Notes: a model not told the origin generated them from the sequence alone. Shown: positions 9,235 to 19,278, numbered from the stretch's first letter. The stretch: DNA of 64,000 nucleotides from Vibrio ishigakensis (GCF_024347675.1 NZ_AP024881.1:186001-250000), one strand, 5' to 3'. Made by a program: numbers and translations.

Positions 9235-11877
9235 TTAGAACAGTAGGTCGTCACCGCCACCGCTATCTTTATCACCTGAGCTCTCTTGTCCTGAGAAGAG
9301 GTCGCCCCCTAGTAGGTTGTCGCTCGATGACTCTGGTTCATACTCGGTTGGCGCTGTGCCTCTTAAGAAGTACTCGAAGCGCGAGGTCTCATCAGCCTTA
9401 TAGGTCAATAGACCCGAGCTGCGGTCGATACGAGCCTGAACGATCTGAGATGGCACCTTCTTACGCTGAACTGGCTCATCAGCTAGCGCAACACGCATAA
9501 AGTCGATCCACGCTGGTTGCGCGGTTTTCGCACCGGCTTCACCGCCAGTAACTTGTCTCTTACCTAGGTTAGAGTTACGTTCGGTGCGACCAAGATTACG
9601 GTCGTGGCTGTCGAAACCAACCCAAGATACCGCTACTGTCTCTGGACCAAAGCCGCTGTACCAAGCATCTTTAGAAGAGTTAGTAGTACCAGTTTTACCA
9701 CCCACATCACGACGTTTTAGTGCTTGAGCACGGAAACCTGTACCGTTCCAACCGGTTCCTTTTGCCCAGTTACCGCCGCCCCATACATTGCTATACAGCA
9801 TTTCACGCACTAGGAAGGCCGTTTGTGGAGTCACAACGCGAGGCGCATAACGAATCTCTTCTTGCTCTGGAACAGGGTCGCCGTCTTCATCAGAGATCTC
9901 GGTCAGTTCCACCTCTGCTGTATGGGCTTGGTCGGTAACGTCTGTGGTTAGCTCATTGTCACAGATTGTCTTACAGATGAGGGTAGGGTTTGATTCAAAG
10001 CGAATCTCGCCGTTTGGCGCCTCTACACGTTCAATATAGTAAGGCTCGATATAGTAACCGCCGTTGGCAAATACCGAGTAACCCTGAGCCATCTGAACTG
10101 GAGTTAGACTGCCGGCACCTAGTGCGATAGTTTCAGAGCGAGGAGTATTCTTCTTATCGAAACCAAAGCGAGTTAGGTAATCACGGGTCTCATCTAGACC
10201 TACTGAGCGAAGCACTCGTACCGCCATTACGTTCTTAGACTGTGCCAGACCGATACGAAGTCGGGTAGGGCCAGCATATGTCGGTGGAGAGTTCTTTGGA
10301 CGCCAAGCTGTACCGCCAGACTCATCCCATTGGTTAATTGGTGCATCGTTGATAAGGGTTGCCAGTGTCATACCATTATCGATCGCTGCCGAATAGATGA
10401 ATGGCTTGATGCTAGAACCTACTTGACGAAGAGACTGTGTGGCACGGTTGAACTTGTTATGTACGAAGTTAAAGCCACCCACTAGAGAGGTTACTTCGCC
10501 TGTATTTGGTTCAATAGAAACGAATGCAGTGTTGGCATTCGGAATTTGGCCTAGACGCCATACAATAGGCTGCTCTTCTTCGGCCTTTTCACTCTCTTCA
10601 GTTTTGATTTGAGGTGTCATTGCACGAGCAAGGTCTGTTGGACGAGCCCAAACCTGTTGACCCACTTCCATGATATCGCGAGCAGACTTAGGCGCTGGTC
10701 CTTGGCGATCATCTGTCTTAAAACGGCGAGCCCAATTCATGCCATCCCATTCGATGGTTTGATAGCCATAGCCCTTGATATACACCTCGGCCGTTTGACC
10801 ATCAAGTTTGGTCACGACTGCAGGGCGCATCACGCCATAGCTTGGTTGACTACGCATATAGGTGCGAAGCTCTTGCTCGTCCATAGCCTTGTCCGCTGGC
10901 TGCCATGCTACTTTCTCTTCACCGCGATAGCCGTGGCGCTCATCGTAGTGAATTAGATTAGTGATAGAGGCAATGTTAGCTGCGGTTTGTAGATCAGAAC
11001 GCACGGTAGTGTAGATACGCATACCTGAGGTGTATGCCTTCTCCTCTCCGAACTTTTTCACCATCCACGCACGAGCAATCTCAGCAACATAAGGTGCGCT
11101 TACTTCGATCTCGGCACCGTGTGCTTCACCGTCTAAGTTCTCTGCACGTGCATCATCGAATTGCTGCTGTGTGATCTTGTTTTCAGCCAGCATGCGTTGC
11201 AGTACCACGTTACGACGGGTGGTAGCACGGTCGATGCTGTAAATAGGGTTCATGGTCGATGGTGCTTTAGGCAGACCTGCGATAACCGCAAGCTCTCCTA
11301 GAGTTAGGTCTTTCAGGTCCTTACCAAAGTAAACCTGAGCTGCAGCACCTACACCGTAAGAACGGTGACCTAGGTAGATCTTATTCAGATACAGCTCAAG
11401 GATTTCACGCTTAGTAAGAAGTTGCTCGATATGAACAGCGATAAATATCTCTTTGATTTTACGCATGATCTTCTTCTCGTTAGAGAGGAAGAAGTTTCGA
11501 GCTAGCTGCTGGGTGATGGTACTCGCACCCTGACTTGCACTACCACTTGAGATAACGGCAACTGCCGCACGGGTAATACCAATTGGGTCAAAACCATAGT
11601 GTTCATAAAAACGACTGTCTTCGGTCGCGATTACCGCATCGATCAGTTCTTGCGGCATTTCTTCCAGCTTAAGAGGGATGCGTCGTTTCTCACCGAACTG
11701 AGCAATCAACTTGCCATCTTGTGAGTAAACCTGCATTGGAGTCTGTAGCTCAACGTCTTTAAGGGTGGCTACATCTGGAAGTTGCGGTTTTAGATAGTAA
11801 TAAAAACCAAAAATCGTACCTAGCCCAAGAACTATGCAAGCTAATGCAAGAGCTAACGTAATCTTTATGAACTTCAC
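9235..11877 (-). CDS. mrcA: penicillin-binding protein 1A
   Basis: An 880-residue bifunctional class A PBP anchored by an N-terminal membrane segment (residues about 6-28). The glycosyltransferase domain follows, with catalytic Glu86 in ATEDSRFYEHYG and the QQLARN and LELYLNKIYLG motifs. The transpeptidase domain carries Ser488-SIK491, SKN (547-549) and KTG (728-730). It polymerises and cross-links peptidoglycan in the periplasm. An acidic Ser/Gly-rich tail (SSGDKDSGGGDDLL) ends the protein. It is divergent from the pilM-like gene, the same neighbourhood as in other gammaproteobacteria. Confidence 0.97.
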   Translation of the reverse strand: MKFIKITLALALACIVLGLGTIFGFYYYLKPQLPDVATLKDVELQTPMQVYSQDGKLIAQFGEKRRIPLKLEEMPQELIDAVIATEDSRFYEHYGFDPIGITRAAVAVISSGSASQGASTITQQLARNFFLSNEKKIMRKIKEIFIAVHIEQLLTKREILELYLNKIYLGHRSYGVGAAAQVYFGKDLKDLTLGELAVIAGLPKAPSTMNPIYSIDRATTRRNVVLQRMLAENKITQQQFDDARAENLDGEAHGAEIEVSAPYVAEIARAWMVKKFGEEKAYTSGMRIYTTVRSDLQTAANIASITNLIHYDERHGYRGEEKVAWQPADKAMDEQELRTYMRSQPSYGVMRPAVVTKLDGQTAEVYIKGYGYQTIEWDGMNWARRFKTDDRQGPAPKSARDIMEVGQQVWARPTDLARAMTPQIKTEESEKAEEEQPIVWRLGQIPNANTAFVSIEPNTGEVTSLVGGFNFVHNKFNRATQSLRQVGSSIKPFIYSAAIDNGMTLATLINDAPINQWDESGGTAWRPKNSPPTYAGPTRLRIGLAQSKNVMAVRVLRSVGLDETRDYLTRFGFDKKNTPRSETIALGAGSLTPVQMAQGYSVFANGGYYIEPYYIERVEAPNGEIRFESNPTLICKTICDNELTTDVTDQAHTAEVELTEISDEDGDPVPEQEEIRYAPRVVTPQTAFLVREMLYSNVWGGGNWAKGTGWNGTGFRAQALKRRDVGGKTGTTNSSKDAWYSGFGPETVAVSWVGFDSHDRNLGRTERNSNLGKRQVTGGEAGAKTAQPAWIDFMRVALADEPVQRKKVPSQIVQARIDRSSGLLTYKADETSRFEYFLRGTAPTEYEPESSSDNLLGGDLFSGQESSGDKDSGGGDDLLF

Positions 11878-12049
11878 CGAAATATCCTTGTATTGAGGAG
11901 GTGCGAGATTGCTTTGCCGCCTCAGTGCGACAAAAACTTTGTGTAGGGAAAGGTGTTAAAAACGGCCATTATCCCGACTGATTTAGTTTAACTCTATTTT
12001 AACCTTGCTTCCTATATTTTTGATCTTTATCGCATTTCACAGGAATTCT
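11878..12049. promoter_or_regulatory. divergent mrcA / pil-locus intergenic region
   Basis: This 172 bp AT-rich gap must hold start signals for mrcA (minus) and the pil-like operon (plus). I found no convincing -35/-10 pair or named operator. An AGGA ribosome site (12041-12044) decides the pilM-like start at 12050 rather than the in-frame TTG at 12005. Confidence 0.35.
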
Positions 12050-12820
12050 ATGTTTGAAACTCGGATAACAGCGCTGGGTCAAGCTGATGACCAGACGCAA
12101 TATTTAACAATCGAGATCTCAAATTCGGGATGGCGAATTCTAGAGTGCGGGAAACTATCAAACAGTAAGCTCAAGAGTCGTAATAGCTTAGTGTCTCATT
12201 TTCTCCGTTTTTGGAGAACCGATATCACGTTAAGTTTGCGTCAAGATAATGTGCTGTATAAGTCTATTCCTGTCCCTGAGGATGCCGAGCCTTGGTGGGC
12301 CGAACAGCAAGTTGAGGAGATGCTTGGTGTTAGAAAGGACAAGGCCTCTCTGGTTTGTGACTATAAGTTGTCTCAAAAGTACCTAGAGCTTTTTGTTAGT
12401 GAACGTAACGCCCTGCAGAAGCTACAGGCTAGGTTTAACCTGCGCGCGGATATTATTGGATGGCAGATTACGGATCTTATTTGTCTATGCAGTGAATACA
12501 ATCAGCGGGCTACTAACCCAATATATGGCTACATCTATTCTTCTTTGAATCAATTAATTGCGGTGAGCTTTTTATCTGGGATTAGTATTCTTCGAACAGG
12601 AGAGAATGATGAAGCTGATCTCGAAGACTTCTTTGCTGAACGAGATGTCGACGAGGTCTTGCTTATTGGTGAACCCCTCAAGACTCCGAAGCTTACTCAT
12701 ATTAACTTGGAGGAAGTATGGGAAGTTCTTGAACTTGAGATCAGTAAGGAGTTCTACCTCTGCCTTGCTAGTGCGCTGAGTGCTCTTCACTGGAAAAGAA
12801 GCGGGCTTCAAAATGATTAA
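12050..12820 (+). CDS. pilM: PilM/HofM-like type IV pilus (competence) assembly protein, short form
   Basis: A 256-residue protein placed where Vibrio normally has pilM, next to mrcA. PilM is an actin/FtsA-like cytoplasmic ATPase of about 340 residues that holds the PilNOP inner membrane subcomplex of the type IV pilus. This protein is close in length to E. coli HofM instead, and I cannot see a clear FtsA-type nucleotide loop. The assignment rests on position, length and the following pilN-like gene. ATG at 12050 is preferred over the upstream TTG because of its AGGA site. It overlaps the next gene by 8 bp. Confidence 0.7.
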   Translation: MFETRITALGQADDQTQYLTIEISNSGWRILECGKLSNSKLKSRNSLVSHFLRFWRTDITLSLRQDNVLYKSIPVPEDAEPWWAEQQVEEMLGVRKDKASLVCDYKLSQKYLELFVSERNALQKLQARFNLRADIIGWQITDLICLCSEYNQRATNPIYGYIYSSLNQLIAVSFLSGISILRTGENDEADLEDFFAERDVDEVLLIGEPLKTPKLTHINLEEVWEVLELEISKEFYLCLASALSALHWKRSGLQND

Positions 12821-13361
12821 TATTCTGCCTTGGCGCATTGAGCGCAAGCAAAAGAGGATACGCCTTTCATTACTGCTTCTCTTCGCTCCCTCTCTCCTGT
12901 TTTTGAGCTTGCATGGTCTCTATATTGGGCTTTCCTATCTTGAACTCACAAGTAGCACTCAATCAATCCGCTATCAGCAGCAACAGCTGGAGCAGTTAAA
13001 GGTACGAGTGGAAAAGGCTGAGACTGAATTTGAACGATACCTGACGGATAAGGAGAGATATGTCCAACTTGAAAAAGAGCTAGCTACTTTTGATCTTTCC
13101 AATCCTCTGCAGTCATTGCCTAGTGCCTTACCTGAAGGAGTATTTGTTAATCGCCTGAGCTGTGTTGAGATGCGGTGCCAGATATTCGGCAGTGCTGCAT
13201 CGTTCGAAAGCTTAAACCGCTTGGTCAATCAACTTAGGAGCTCAGACGGTATTGGAGAAGTGCAGTTAGAGTTGCAAGCAGATAACGGTAAACAGGTTGC
13301 TGATTTTGAGCTTAGCCTAGCCTTTACTGACGAGTCAGTCGATGCATTGGCGATTCGTTAA
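12813..13361 (+). CDS. pilN: PilN/HofN-like pilus assembly protein
   Basis: A 182-residue bitopic inner membrane protein. It begins MINILPWR, the highly conserved PilN N-terminus that binds PilM, followed by a membrane segment (about residues 19-41) and a coiled coil rich in Gln and Glu (about 45-85). PilN pairs with PilO in the periplasm to form the alignment complex of the type IV pilus or DNA-uptake machine. The ATG overlaps the end of the pilM-like gene, which fixes the start. Confidence 0.82.
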   Translation: MINILPWRIERKQKRIRLSLLLLFAPSLLFLSLHGLYIGLSYLELTSSTQSIRYQQQQLEQLKVRVEKAETEFERYLTDKERYVQLEKELATFDLSNPLQSLPSALPEGVFVNRLSCVEMRCQIFGSAASFESLNRLVNQLRSSDGIGEVQLELQADNGKQVADFELSLAFTDESVDALAIR

Positions 13362-13887
13362 TTGGCAGGGCTTATTATTAAGGCCTCCTAAGCTCATGCT
13401 CTGGGTTGGTTTAATCTTAGCTTTTATTACCAATTGTGTGGCCGCTCTTATTTGGCAAGAGTACAAGGTAGAGCTTGAACAGCAAATAGAGTCTGATCAG
13501 CAAATTATGGAAATTAATAGGATAAAGCTGATCAAGCAGCTTGAGGGTTACCATTATCCAAGCCTAGATTATGCCGAAAAGTACCAAAATCTGCTTCGTC
13601 TCTACCCCGATAACTTCTCTACCAGTGAGTTTTATACCTACCTTATCTCTCGCATCTCCAGAGGTATTGAAATTACTTCTTGGCGCTGGCTTTCACAGGA
13701 TGGGCGTCTGTTCTTATTGATGACGTTTCAAGGAAGTTTTGAACAGATAAGACAGTTGATGACTCTCGCTTTGGGTTATCAGAAAACCAGCCGCCTTGAG
13801 AGTGTGGATATCAAGTTAGTCGAGGGGAGGTTAACGGCAGACCTAAAGCTCGCTTTCTATCTTAAGGAGCAGGTGTATGAGGAGTAG
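13342..13887 (+). CDS. pilO: PilO/HofO-like pilus assembly protein
   Basis: A 181-residue protein with a single N-terminal membrane segment (about residues 18-39), a short helical linker and a periplasmic domain ending in beta-rich sequence, as expected for PilO or HofO. Sequence recognition is weak; the call comes from topology, size and place between the pilN-like and secretin genes. It overlaps the upstream gene by 20 bp and the downstream gene by 11 bp, so translation is probably coupled. A later start would reduce the overlap but would cut into the membrane segment. Confidence 0.65.
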   Translation: MHWRFVNWQGLLLRPPKLMLWVGLILAFITNCVAALIWQEYKVELEQQIESDQQIMEINRIKLIKQLEGYHYPSLDYAEKYQNLLRLYPDNFSTSEFYTYLISRISRGIEITSWRWLSQDGRLFLLMTFQGSFEQIRQLMTLALGYQKTSRLESVDIKLVEGRLTADLKLAFYLKEQVYEE

Positions 13888-14959
13888 TCTGCTTCTGATA
13901 ATTCTAATGAGCAGGATTGTTTGGGCGGAACAAGAATGGTTCATGGAGCCTTATGTTCCAGAGCCTAAAAAGGTAGTGGTTATCGTCGAGCCAGAGCTGC
14001 GAACCTCTGAATTAGAATCGAAACTTTTTTCCATCAAGTATGCCAGTGCCTCTGATATCGCGGTCATTCTCGGTCACCATAGGTCTCAGGGGGTGATCTC
14101 GGATGTTGGCAGTTTGTCTGTGGATGAACGCACCAATTCGCTACTTATCTATGAATATGCTGATCGGTTCGATGAGATAGAGAGCATCATCTCAAGCTTA
14201 GATATTCCAGTGAAACAGGTTTTGATAGAGGCTAGGATTGTTACCTTGAATCAGGGTAATGCTGATGAGATTGGAGTGCGCTGGGGTCTGACTAAAACTG
14301 GCAACCCAGTGAGTGTTGCGCCCACCATTGAGGCTCTGCAAGGCAGTACAGAAATCACTGACAATCTTAACGTTAATCTAGGCTTAGCTGATCCGAATGC
14401 TGGTCGGATTGCTCTGCGATTGGCTACCTTGGGCTCTGATACCTTGTTAGATCTGGAGCTTTCAGCATTGCAGGCTGAAACTAAGGCGGAGATCATCTCT
14501 AGTCCTAGGCTAGTCACTACCAATAAGAAGCCTGCTTATATTGAACAGGGCTCAGAGATTCCCTATCTGGAGGCGGCATCCAGTGGCGCTACCTCAGTTT
14601 CATTTCGAAAGGCAGTGTTGAGCCTAGAGGTGATCCCTCAGATAACGCCGGATAATCGCTTAGTCTTAGACCTGAGCGTCACTCAAGACAGACCGGGACA
14701 GGTGGTAAAAACCGGAATTGGGGAAGCTGTCGCAATAGATACACAACGAATTCGTACTCAGGTGCTGGTGGACGATGGTGAAACGCTAGTTTTGGGCGGG
14801 ATATTTCAAAAAAGTTTAATTAAAAGCGTCGAACAAGTACCGTATCTTGCTGATATTCCATGGTTAGGGCATCTGTTTAAGCGAACCTCGGAAAAACTGA
14901 CCCGAAGTGAGCTTTTGATTTTTGTTACGCCCAAGATTCAATCAAGTCTATCCAAGTAG
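13877..14959 (+). CDS. pilQ: secretin PilQ/HofQ, short form lacking AMIN and N0 domains
   Basis: A 360-residue outer membrane secretin with a signal peptide (about residues 1-17, cleavage after VWA). Residues about 45-115 look like one N1/KH-type secretin_N domain, and from about 120 the secretin domain runs to the end, with SSPRLVTTN, EQGSEIPY, GATSVSFRKAV and the C-terminal RSELLIFVTPKI. The blocks match E. coli HofQ closely. Full PilQ proteins of Vibrio are well over 500 residues with AMIN and N0 domains; here both are absent, and no pilP gene lies between pilO and pilQ. The pore-forming core looks intact, so it may still work in DNA uptake (inference). Confidence 0.85.
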   Translation: MRSSLLLIILMSRIVWAEQEWFMEPYVPEPKKVVVIVEPELRTSELESKLFSIKYASASDIAVILGHHRSQGVISDVGSLSVDERTNSLLIYEYADRFDEIESIISSLDIPVKQVLIEARIVTLNQGNADEIGVRWGLTKTGNPVSVAPTIEALQGSTEITDNLNVNLGLADPNAGRIALRLATLGSDTLLDLELSALQAETKAEIISSPRLVTTNKKPAYIEQGSEIPYLEAASSGATSVSFRKAVLSLEVIPQITPDNRLVLDLSVTQDRPGQVVKTGIGEAVAIDTQRIRTQVLVDDGETLVLGGIFQKSLIKSVEQVPYLADIPWLGHLFKRTSEKLTRSELLIFVTPKIQSSLSK

Positions 14960-15175
14960 ACTCATAAGCAGTCTGCGGTTTAGAAGCGAATCTAGTCCTA
15001 GAAAATTAAAAAAAAACAAATTTCGATTGCAAATTTGCGTCCAAATCCAGATAATTTCGGGTCTTATCACGATTTTATATGTGAGGAACAAGGCGTCATT
15101 GAACTGTGTCATCGCCAAATGAATGACAAATAATGACGGTGTATTTTGATTTAACGTTGTAAATAACTGCTGAAC

Positions 15176-15694
15176 ATGGCTGAGAAACGTAATATTTTTC
15201 TTGTTGGCCCTATGGGTGCCGGCAAAAGTACAATTGGTAGACACCTAGCACAACAACTTCACATGGAGTTTGTTGATTCGGATACAGTAATCGAAGAGCG
15301 CACAGGTGCGGATATTTCTTGGGTATTTGACGTTGAGGGTGAAGAAGGTTTCCGCAAGCGCGAAGAGACTGTAATCAACGATCTTACTGAAGAGCAAGGT
15401 ATCGTATTGGCAACTGGCGGTGGCTCTGTACTGAGCAAAGATAACCGTAACCGTCTATCTGCTCGCGGTGTAGTTGTATATCTAGAAACTACTATCGAAA
15501 AGCAACTGGCTCGCACAAATCGCGACAAGAAGCGTCCTCTTCTGCAAACTGAAGAGCCACGTGAGGTTCTTGAGAGCCTAGCGGATGAGCGTAATCCTCT
15601 TTACGAAGAAGTTGCTGACTACACAGTTAAAACTGACGATCAGAGCGCAAAAGTTGTTGCGAATCAAATCGTTAAAATGCTGGAAGAGCGTTAA
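15176..15694 (+). CDS. aroK: shikimate kinase I
   Basis: A 172-residue kinase that phosphorylates shikimate at the 3-hydroxyl in the chorismate pathway. The P-loop GPMGAGKST is at residues 11-19, and the shikimate-binding GGG motif is seen in LATGGGSV. The start [12 protein letters not shown] matches E. coli AroK exactly in register, although the ribosome site is poor. It is 216 bp after the secretin gene, so it probably has its own promoter, and is followed by aroB. Confidence 0.96.
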   Translation: MAEKRNIFLVGPMGAGKSTIGRHLAQQLHMEFVDSDTVIEERTGADISWVFDVEGEEGFRKREETVINDLTEEQGIVLATGGGSVLSKDNRNRLSARGVVVYLETTIEKQLARTNRDKKRPLLQTEEPREVLESLADERNPLYEEVADYTVKTDDQSAKVVANQIVKMLEER

Positions 15695-15715
15695 TCTTAC
15701 TTAGGAGTGCATCCC

Positions 15716-16822
15716 ATGGAACGGATCACGGTAAGTTTAGGGGAGCGTAGCTACCCAATTTCTATTGGTGCTGGGTTATTGGGAAACCCAGCCCTTTATT
15801 CTTCTCTATTCCCATCGCAAAAAGACCTTTCTAAACAAAACGTCGTTATTATCACCAACACCACAGTTGGTCCGCTATACGCAGATCAGGTTGAGGGTCA
15901 ATTTCAGGCTCTAGGTTGTCAAACCCGAGTGCTACAGTTGAATGATGGTGAGCAATACAAATCCCTAGAGACCTTTAATCAGGTCATGACCTTCTTGCTT
16001 GAGCATAACTATGGTCGTGATGTGATGTTAGTGGCTCTTGGCGGTGGTGTTATTGGTGACTTGGTCGGCTTTGCTGCTGCTTGTTACCAGCGCGGCGTTG
16101 ATTTTGTTCAGATCCCAACAACCTTGCTATCTCAGGTAGATTCATCGGTTGGTGGTAAAACAGCGGTAAACCATCCGCTGGGCAAAAATATGATAGGCGC
16201 CTTCTATCAGCCTAAAGCCGTGATTATCGATATTGATACGCTGAAGACTCTGCCGAAACGTGAGTTTGGCGCAGGTATGGCCGAGGTGATCAAGTACGGC
16301 ATTATCATAGATTCGCCTTTCTTTGATTGGATTGAACAGAGCCAAGCGCAGTTGAAAGGGCTTGAGCCTGCTTCTCTTACCTCTGCTATCGCAAAGTGCT
16401 GCCAGATTAAGGCAGATGTGGTTGCTCAGGATGAGAAAGAGTCGGGTATTCGTGCATTGCTAAACCTAGGCCATACCTTTGGCCACGCTATCGAAGCGGA
16501 AATGGGTTACGGCAACTGGCTCCACGGAGAGGCGGTTTCTTCAGGCACTGTTATGGCAGCACGTGCAGCCTTGCATGATGGTCGTATGCAGTCGCAAGAT
16601 GTAGACCGAATCGAAAGCCTGCTTAAAGCCTTTGACCTTCCTGTTCATACTCCCAGCGAGATGACGGGCGAAGACTTTATGAAGCACATGATGCGCGACA
16701 AAAAAGTGCTGTCTGGTCAGCTAAGACTGATTATCCCAGATTCCATTGGTAGCTCGCAGGTGGTTAGTGATCTTGACCACAAGCATGTCTATCAAGCCAT
16801 TGAAGATGGCCGAGAGGACTAG
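15716..16822 (+). CDS. aroB: 3-dehydroquinate synthase
   Basis: A 368-residue NAD- and metal-dependent enzyme that cyclises DAHP to 3-dehydroquinate, step two of the shikimate pathway. Typical blocks are [44 protein letters not shown] and [14 protein letters not shown], which carries metal-binding histidines. ATG at 15716 lies 8 bp after AGGAG and is preferred to the in-frame GTG at 15707 that overlaps that site. It forms an aroK-aroB unit leading into damX. Confidence 0.97.
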   Translation: MERITVSLGERSYPISIGAGLLGNPALYSSLFPSQKDLSKQNVVIITNTTVGPLYADQVEGQFQALGCQTRVLQLNDGEQYKSLETFNQVMTFLLEHNYGRDVMLVALGGGVIGDLVGFAAACYQRGVDFVQIPTTLLSQVDSSVGGKTAVNHPLGKNMIGAFYQPKAVIIDIDTLKTLPKREFGAGMAEVIKYGIIIDSPFFDWIEQSQAQLKGLEPASLTSAIAKCCQIKADVVAQDEKESGIRALLNLGHTFGHAIEAEMGYGNWLHGEAVSSGTVMAARAALHDGRMQSQDVDRIESLLKAFDLPVHTPSEMTGEDFMKHMMRDKKVLSGQLRLIIPDSIGSSQVVSDLDHKHVYQAIEDGRED

Positions 16823-16867
16823 ACAAAAGCATTAGGCTTGGTATTTACTGAAGTCAAGGAGTGACGG

Positions 16868-18298
16868 ATGAGCCTGATAGATAAGCTAGTAAAACAGAGA
16901 AGGACTTCTGACCAGTCGAATAAATGGTTAGAGCTAAAATCTCAGTCGCAGCTGCTTGAGCAGTTACGCGGCTGTTTGCAGTTTGGCTCTAGCTTAGTGG
17001 TTTTATCTGGGAAAACAGGCTCAGGTAAAACCGTCCTTGGTCAGCGCTTTCATCTCGAATTTACCAGCGTTAATCACAGTGCCATTGTTCAGTGTCATCC
17101 AGGTGACAGTGAGCAGGATATCCGCGCTCAGCTTTTAGAGCAGTTACTCCCAGAGTACTGCTCAGACGCATCCCTATCTTTATATGAAAATCTAGATCAA
17201 GCCTTTGGTTTGGAGAATCATCGCCTACAGATAGTGCTGGACGACGCAGGATTGGCGCCAGCATCGCTTTTGTCTGAACTCTGGGGTTTGGTTGAACGCT
17301 TAACCGCTCACCCAACTCTAACCCTACACCTAATCTTTATTACCGGTCCCGAGTTAAAGCTAGAAAAGCTGACTCCACTGTGCGCGAGCTTTAATGTTCA
17401 GCCTAGGGTTATGACAATCTCACCACTATCTAATCAGGACAGAGACCTATTTTTGGATCTTCTGGTGCTAAGGCGTTTTGAGAGCATCAAAAAGCGCAAT
17501 CAACTTCGCAAGCGCGCCCATAAAATGAAGGCCTATCCAGGGCTACTAAATGAATTAGGAACGGAAGTGAAACCGACTAAGAAAACTCCACATGGTTCTA
17601 GAGGCTCAGCCAAGAATGGTTTGTTGGCACTGGCTGTTGTTGCCGTATTAGGTCTGCTACTTTGGTGGTGGATGAGTGATGGCTCGGGCAGCAGGCAGCA
17701 AGAAGGCGATCAAGCTAGTTTACAAACTGGCAATGAATTTGAGCTTGAGATGAAGCAGGGTGACGGCACTGAGCCTGGGGATATGCAACTTGCTGAGCGA
17801 GATACCCTACAACAAGATGACGCAGTTCTTCCTCCGCCTGTGACCGAGGAGACAGCTACCGTAGGTGATAACGGTAATGGTCGCCAGCGAGTAGTGGTGC
17901 CTGATGAGGTATTAGATAGCTTAATCGACAACGAGCAAGCGGTTGCCAAGCCACAAAAACAGGTTAAGCCATCTGAGCCAGCGGTCAGTTTTTCCTTTGC
18001 TAGAGATGAGCTACTAGAGGTTTCTAGAACGCGCTATACGGTTCAGCTTGGAGCGTTTCGTACCATGCAAGAAGTCGAAGTGTTTATCGAAAAATATCGT
18101 CTTGATGGTGACGATGCCGCTCGAATCTATCCGACTATACGTTCAAATAAGACCTGGTACATAGTGACTTATCGCGATTACAAAACTGTCAAAACTGCAC
18201 AGTGGGCCATTTCTCAATTCGCTGAAGATGTTCAGGCATTGCAACCTTGGGTTAAATCTATGTCTCAAGTGCATAAAGAGATCGAGATTGGAAAATAA
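16868..18298 (+). CDS. damX: cell-division protein DamX (AAA ATPase plus SPOR domain)
   Basis: A 476-residue inner membrane protein. The cytoplasmic part has an AAA/ExeA-like ATPase fold with Walker A GKTGSGKT (48-55) and Walker B QIVLDD (121-126). A membrane segment follows (about 250-269), then a long acidic Gln/Glu-rich linker, and a C-terminal SPOR domain (about 392-465, YTVQLGAFRTMQE) that binds denuded septal peptidoglycan. It lies between aroB and dam as in other gammaproteobacteria. Confidence 0.93.
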   Translation: MSLIDKLVKQRRTSDQSNKWLELKSQSQLLEQLRGCLQFGSSLVVLSGKTGSGKTVLGQRFHLEFTSVNHSAIVQCHPGDSEQDIRAQLLEQLLPEYCSDASLSLYENLDQAFGLENHRLQIVLDDAGLAPASLLSELWGLVERLTAHPTLTLHLIFITGPELKLEKLTPLCASFNVQPRVMTISPLSNQDRDLFLDLLVLRRFESIKKRNQLRKRAHKMKAYPGLLNELGTEVKPTKKTPHGSRGSAKNGLLALAVVAVLGLLLWWWMSDGSGSRQQEGDQASLQTGNEFELEMKQGDGTEPGDMQLAERDTLQQDDAVLPPPVTEETATVGDNGNGRQRVVVPDEVLDSLIDNEQAVAKPQKQVKPSEPAVSFSFARDELLEVSRTRYTVQLGAFRTMQEVEVFIEKYRLDGDDAARIYPTIRSNKTWYIVTYRDYKTVKTAQWAISQFAEDVQALQPWVKSMSQVHKEIEIGK

Positions 18299-18365
18299 CG
18301 CTGAGCCGACACGGTTTTTGTGGTACATTTCGCCCCCAGTTGAACAAGGGTAAACAAGACCAGCG

Positions 18366-19196
18366 ATGAAGAAACAACGTGCCTTCTTAAAATGGGCAGG
18401 CGGAAAATACGGGTTAGTTGAAGACATTCAGCGCCACCTTCCGCAAGCGAAAAAGCTGGTAGAACCTTTTGTTGGGGCAGGCTCGGTATTTCTGAATACC
18501 GACTATGAGCAGTATTTGCTGGCTGATATCAACCCTGACCTTATCAATCTGTATAACCTGCTAAAGACCAACCCTCAGCCTTATATCGATGAGGCGAAGC
18601 GTTTGTTTACGCCAGAATACAATCAAAAGCAGGCCTATCTAGATATTCGTCGTCAGTTTAATGAAACCGATGATATTCAATTTCGTTCAGTTGCCTTCTT
18701 GTATATGAACCGTTTTGGTTTTAACGGTCTATGCCGTTACAACAAAAAGGGTGGCTTTAACGTACCTTTTGGTTCTTATAAGAAGCCATATTTCCCAGAA
18801 GCTGAGCTAGAGTTCTTTGCAGAAAAGGCGCAAAAGGCGACCTTTATCTGTGAGGGCTATAAAGAGACCTTTAAGCGAGTGCGCAAGGGCTGTGCGGTAT
18901 ATTGCGATCCACCTTATGCTCCTTTGTCGACCACGGCCAATTTCACCACCTATGCTGGGAACGGTTTCTCTTTGGATGATCAGGCAGCTCTAGCGGATGT
19001 TGCTGAGCGCGCCGCGACCTCTCGTGGCGTACCTGTGCTTATCTCCAACCACGATACTACGCTCACCCGCCGCTTGTACCATGGCGCTGAGCTTAACGTA
19101 GTTAAGGTGAAGCGTACTATCAGTCGCAACGGTGCTGGTCGTAACAAAGTCGACGAGCTTCTTGCACTATTTAAACCGCAACAGTCGCATCTGTAA
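18366..19196 (+). CDS. dam: DNA adenine methylase (GATC)
   Basis: A 276-residue alpha-class N6-adenine methyltransferase. The AdoMet-binding motif FLKWAGGKYGLV is near residues 7-18, FVGAGSVF follows at 35-42, and the catalytic DPPY is at 181-184. Dam methylates GATC and in Vibrio is needed for replication of the second chromosome and for mismatch repair strand choice. It is 67 bp after damX and upstream of rpe. Confidence 0.97.
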   Translation: MKKQRAFLKWAGGKYGLVEDIQRHLPQAKKLVEPFVGAGSVFLNTDYEQYLLADINPDLINLYNLLKTNPQPYIDEAKRLFTPEYNQKQAYLDIRRQFNETDDIQFRSVAFLYMNRFGFNGLCRYNKKGGFNVPFGSYKKPYFPEAELEFFAEKAQKATFICEGYKETFKRVRKGCAVYCDPPYAPLSTTANFTTYAGNGFSLDDQAALADVAERAATSRGVPVLISNHDTTLTRRLYHGAELNVVKVKRTISRNGAGRNKVDELLALFKPQQSHL

Positions 19197-19214
19197 CAGA
19201 AACTGAAAACGGCT

Positions 19215-19243
19215 TTGAGTTCAGGTGGTGGCTTTTGTACAAT
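19215..19243 (+). promoter_or_regulatory. probable rpe promoter
   Basis: TTGAGT (19215-19220) and TACAAT (19238-19243) are 17 bp apart in the dam-rpe gap. This could drive rpe-gph separately from the damX-dam transcript. Confidence 0.5.
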
Positions 19244-19278
19244 TTTGCCGTCACTACACATCAACCTCGAGGCCTCAG

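Noticed and set aside
12005..12049. TTG start for the pilM-like gene
   Set aside because: The added 15 residues are hydrophobic and start without a ribosome site, while ATG at 12050 has AGGA at suitable distance.
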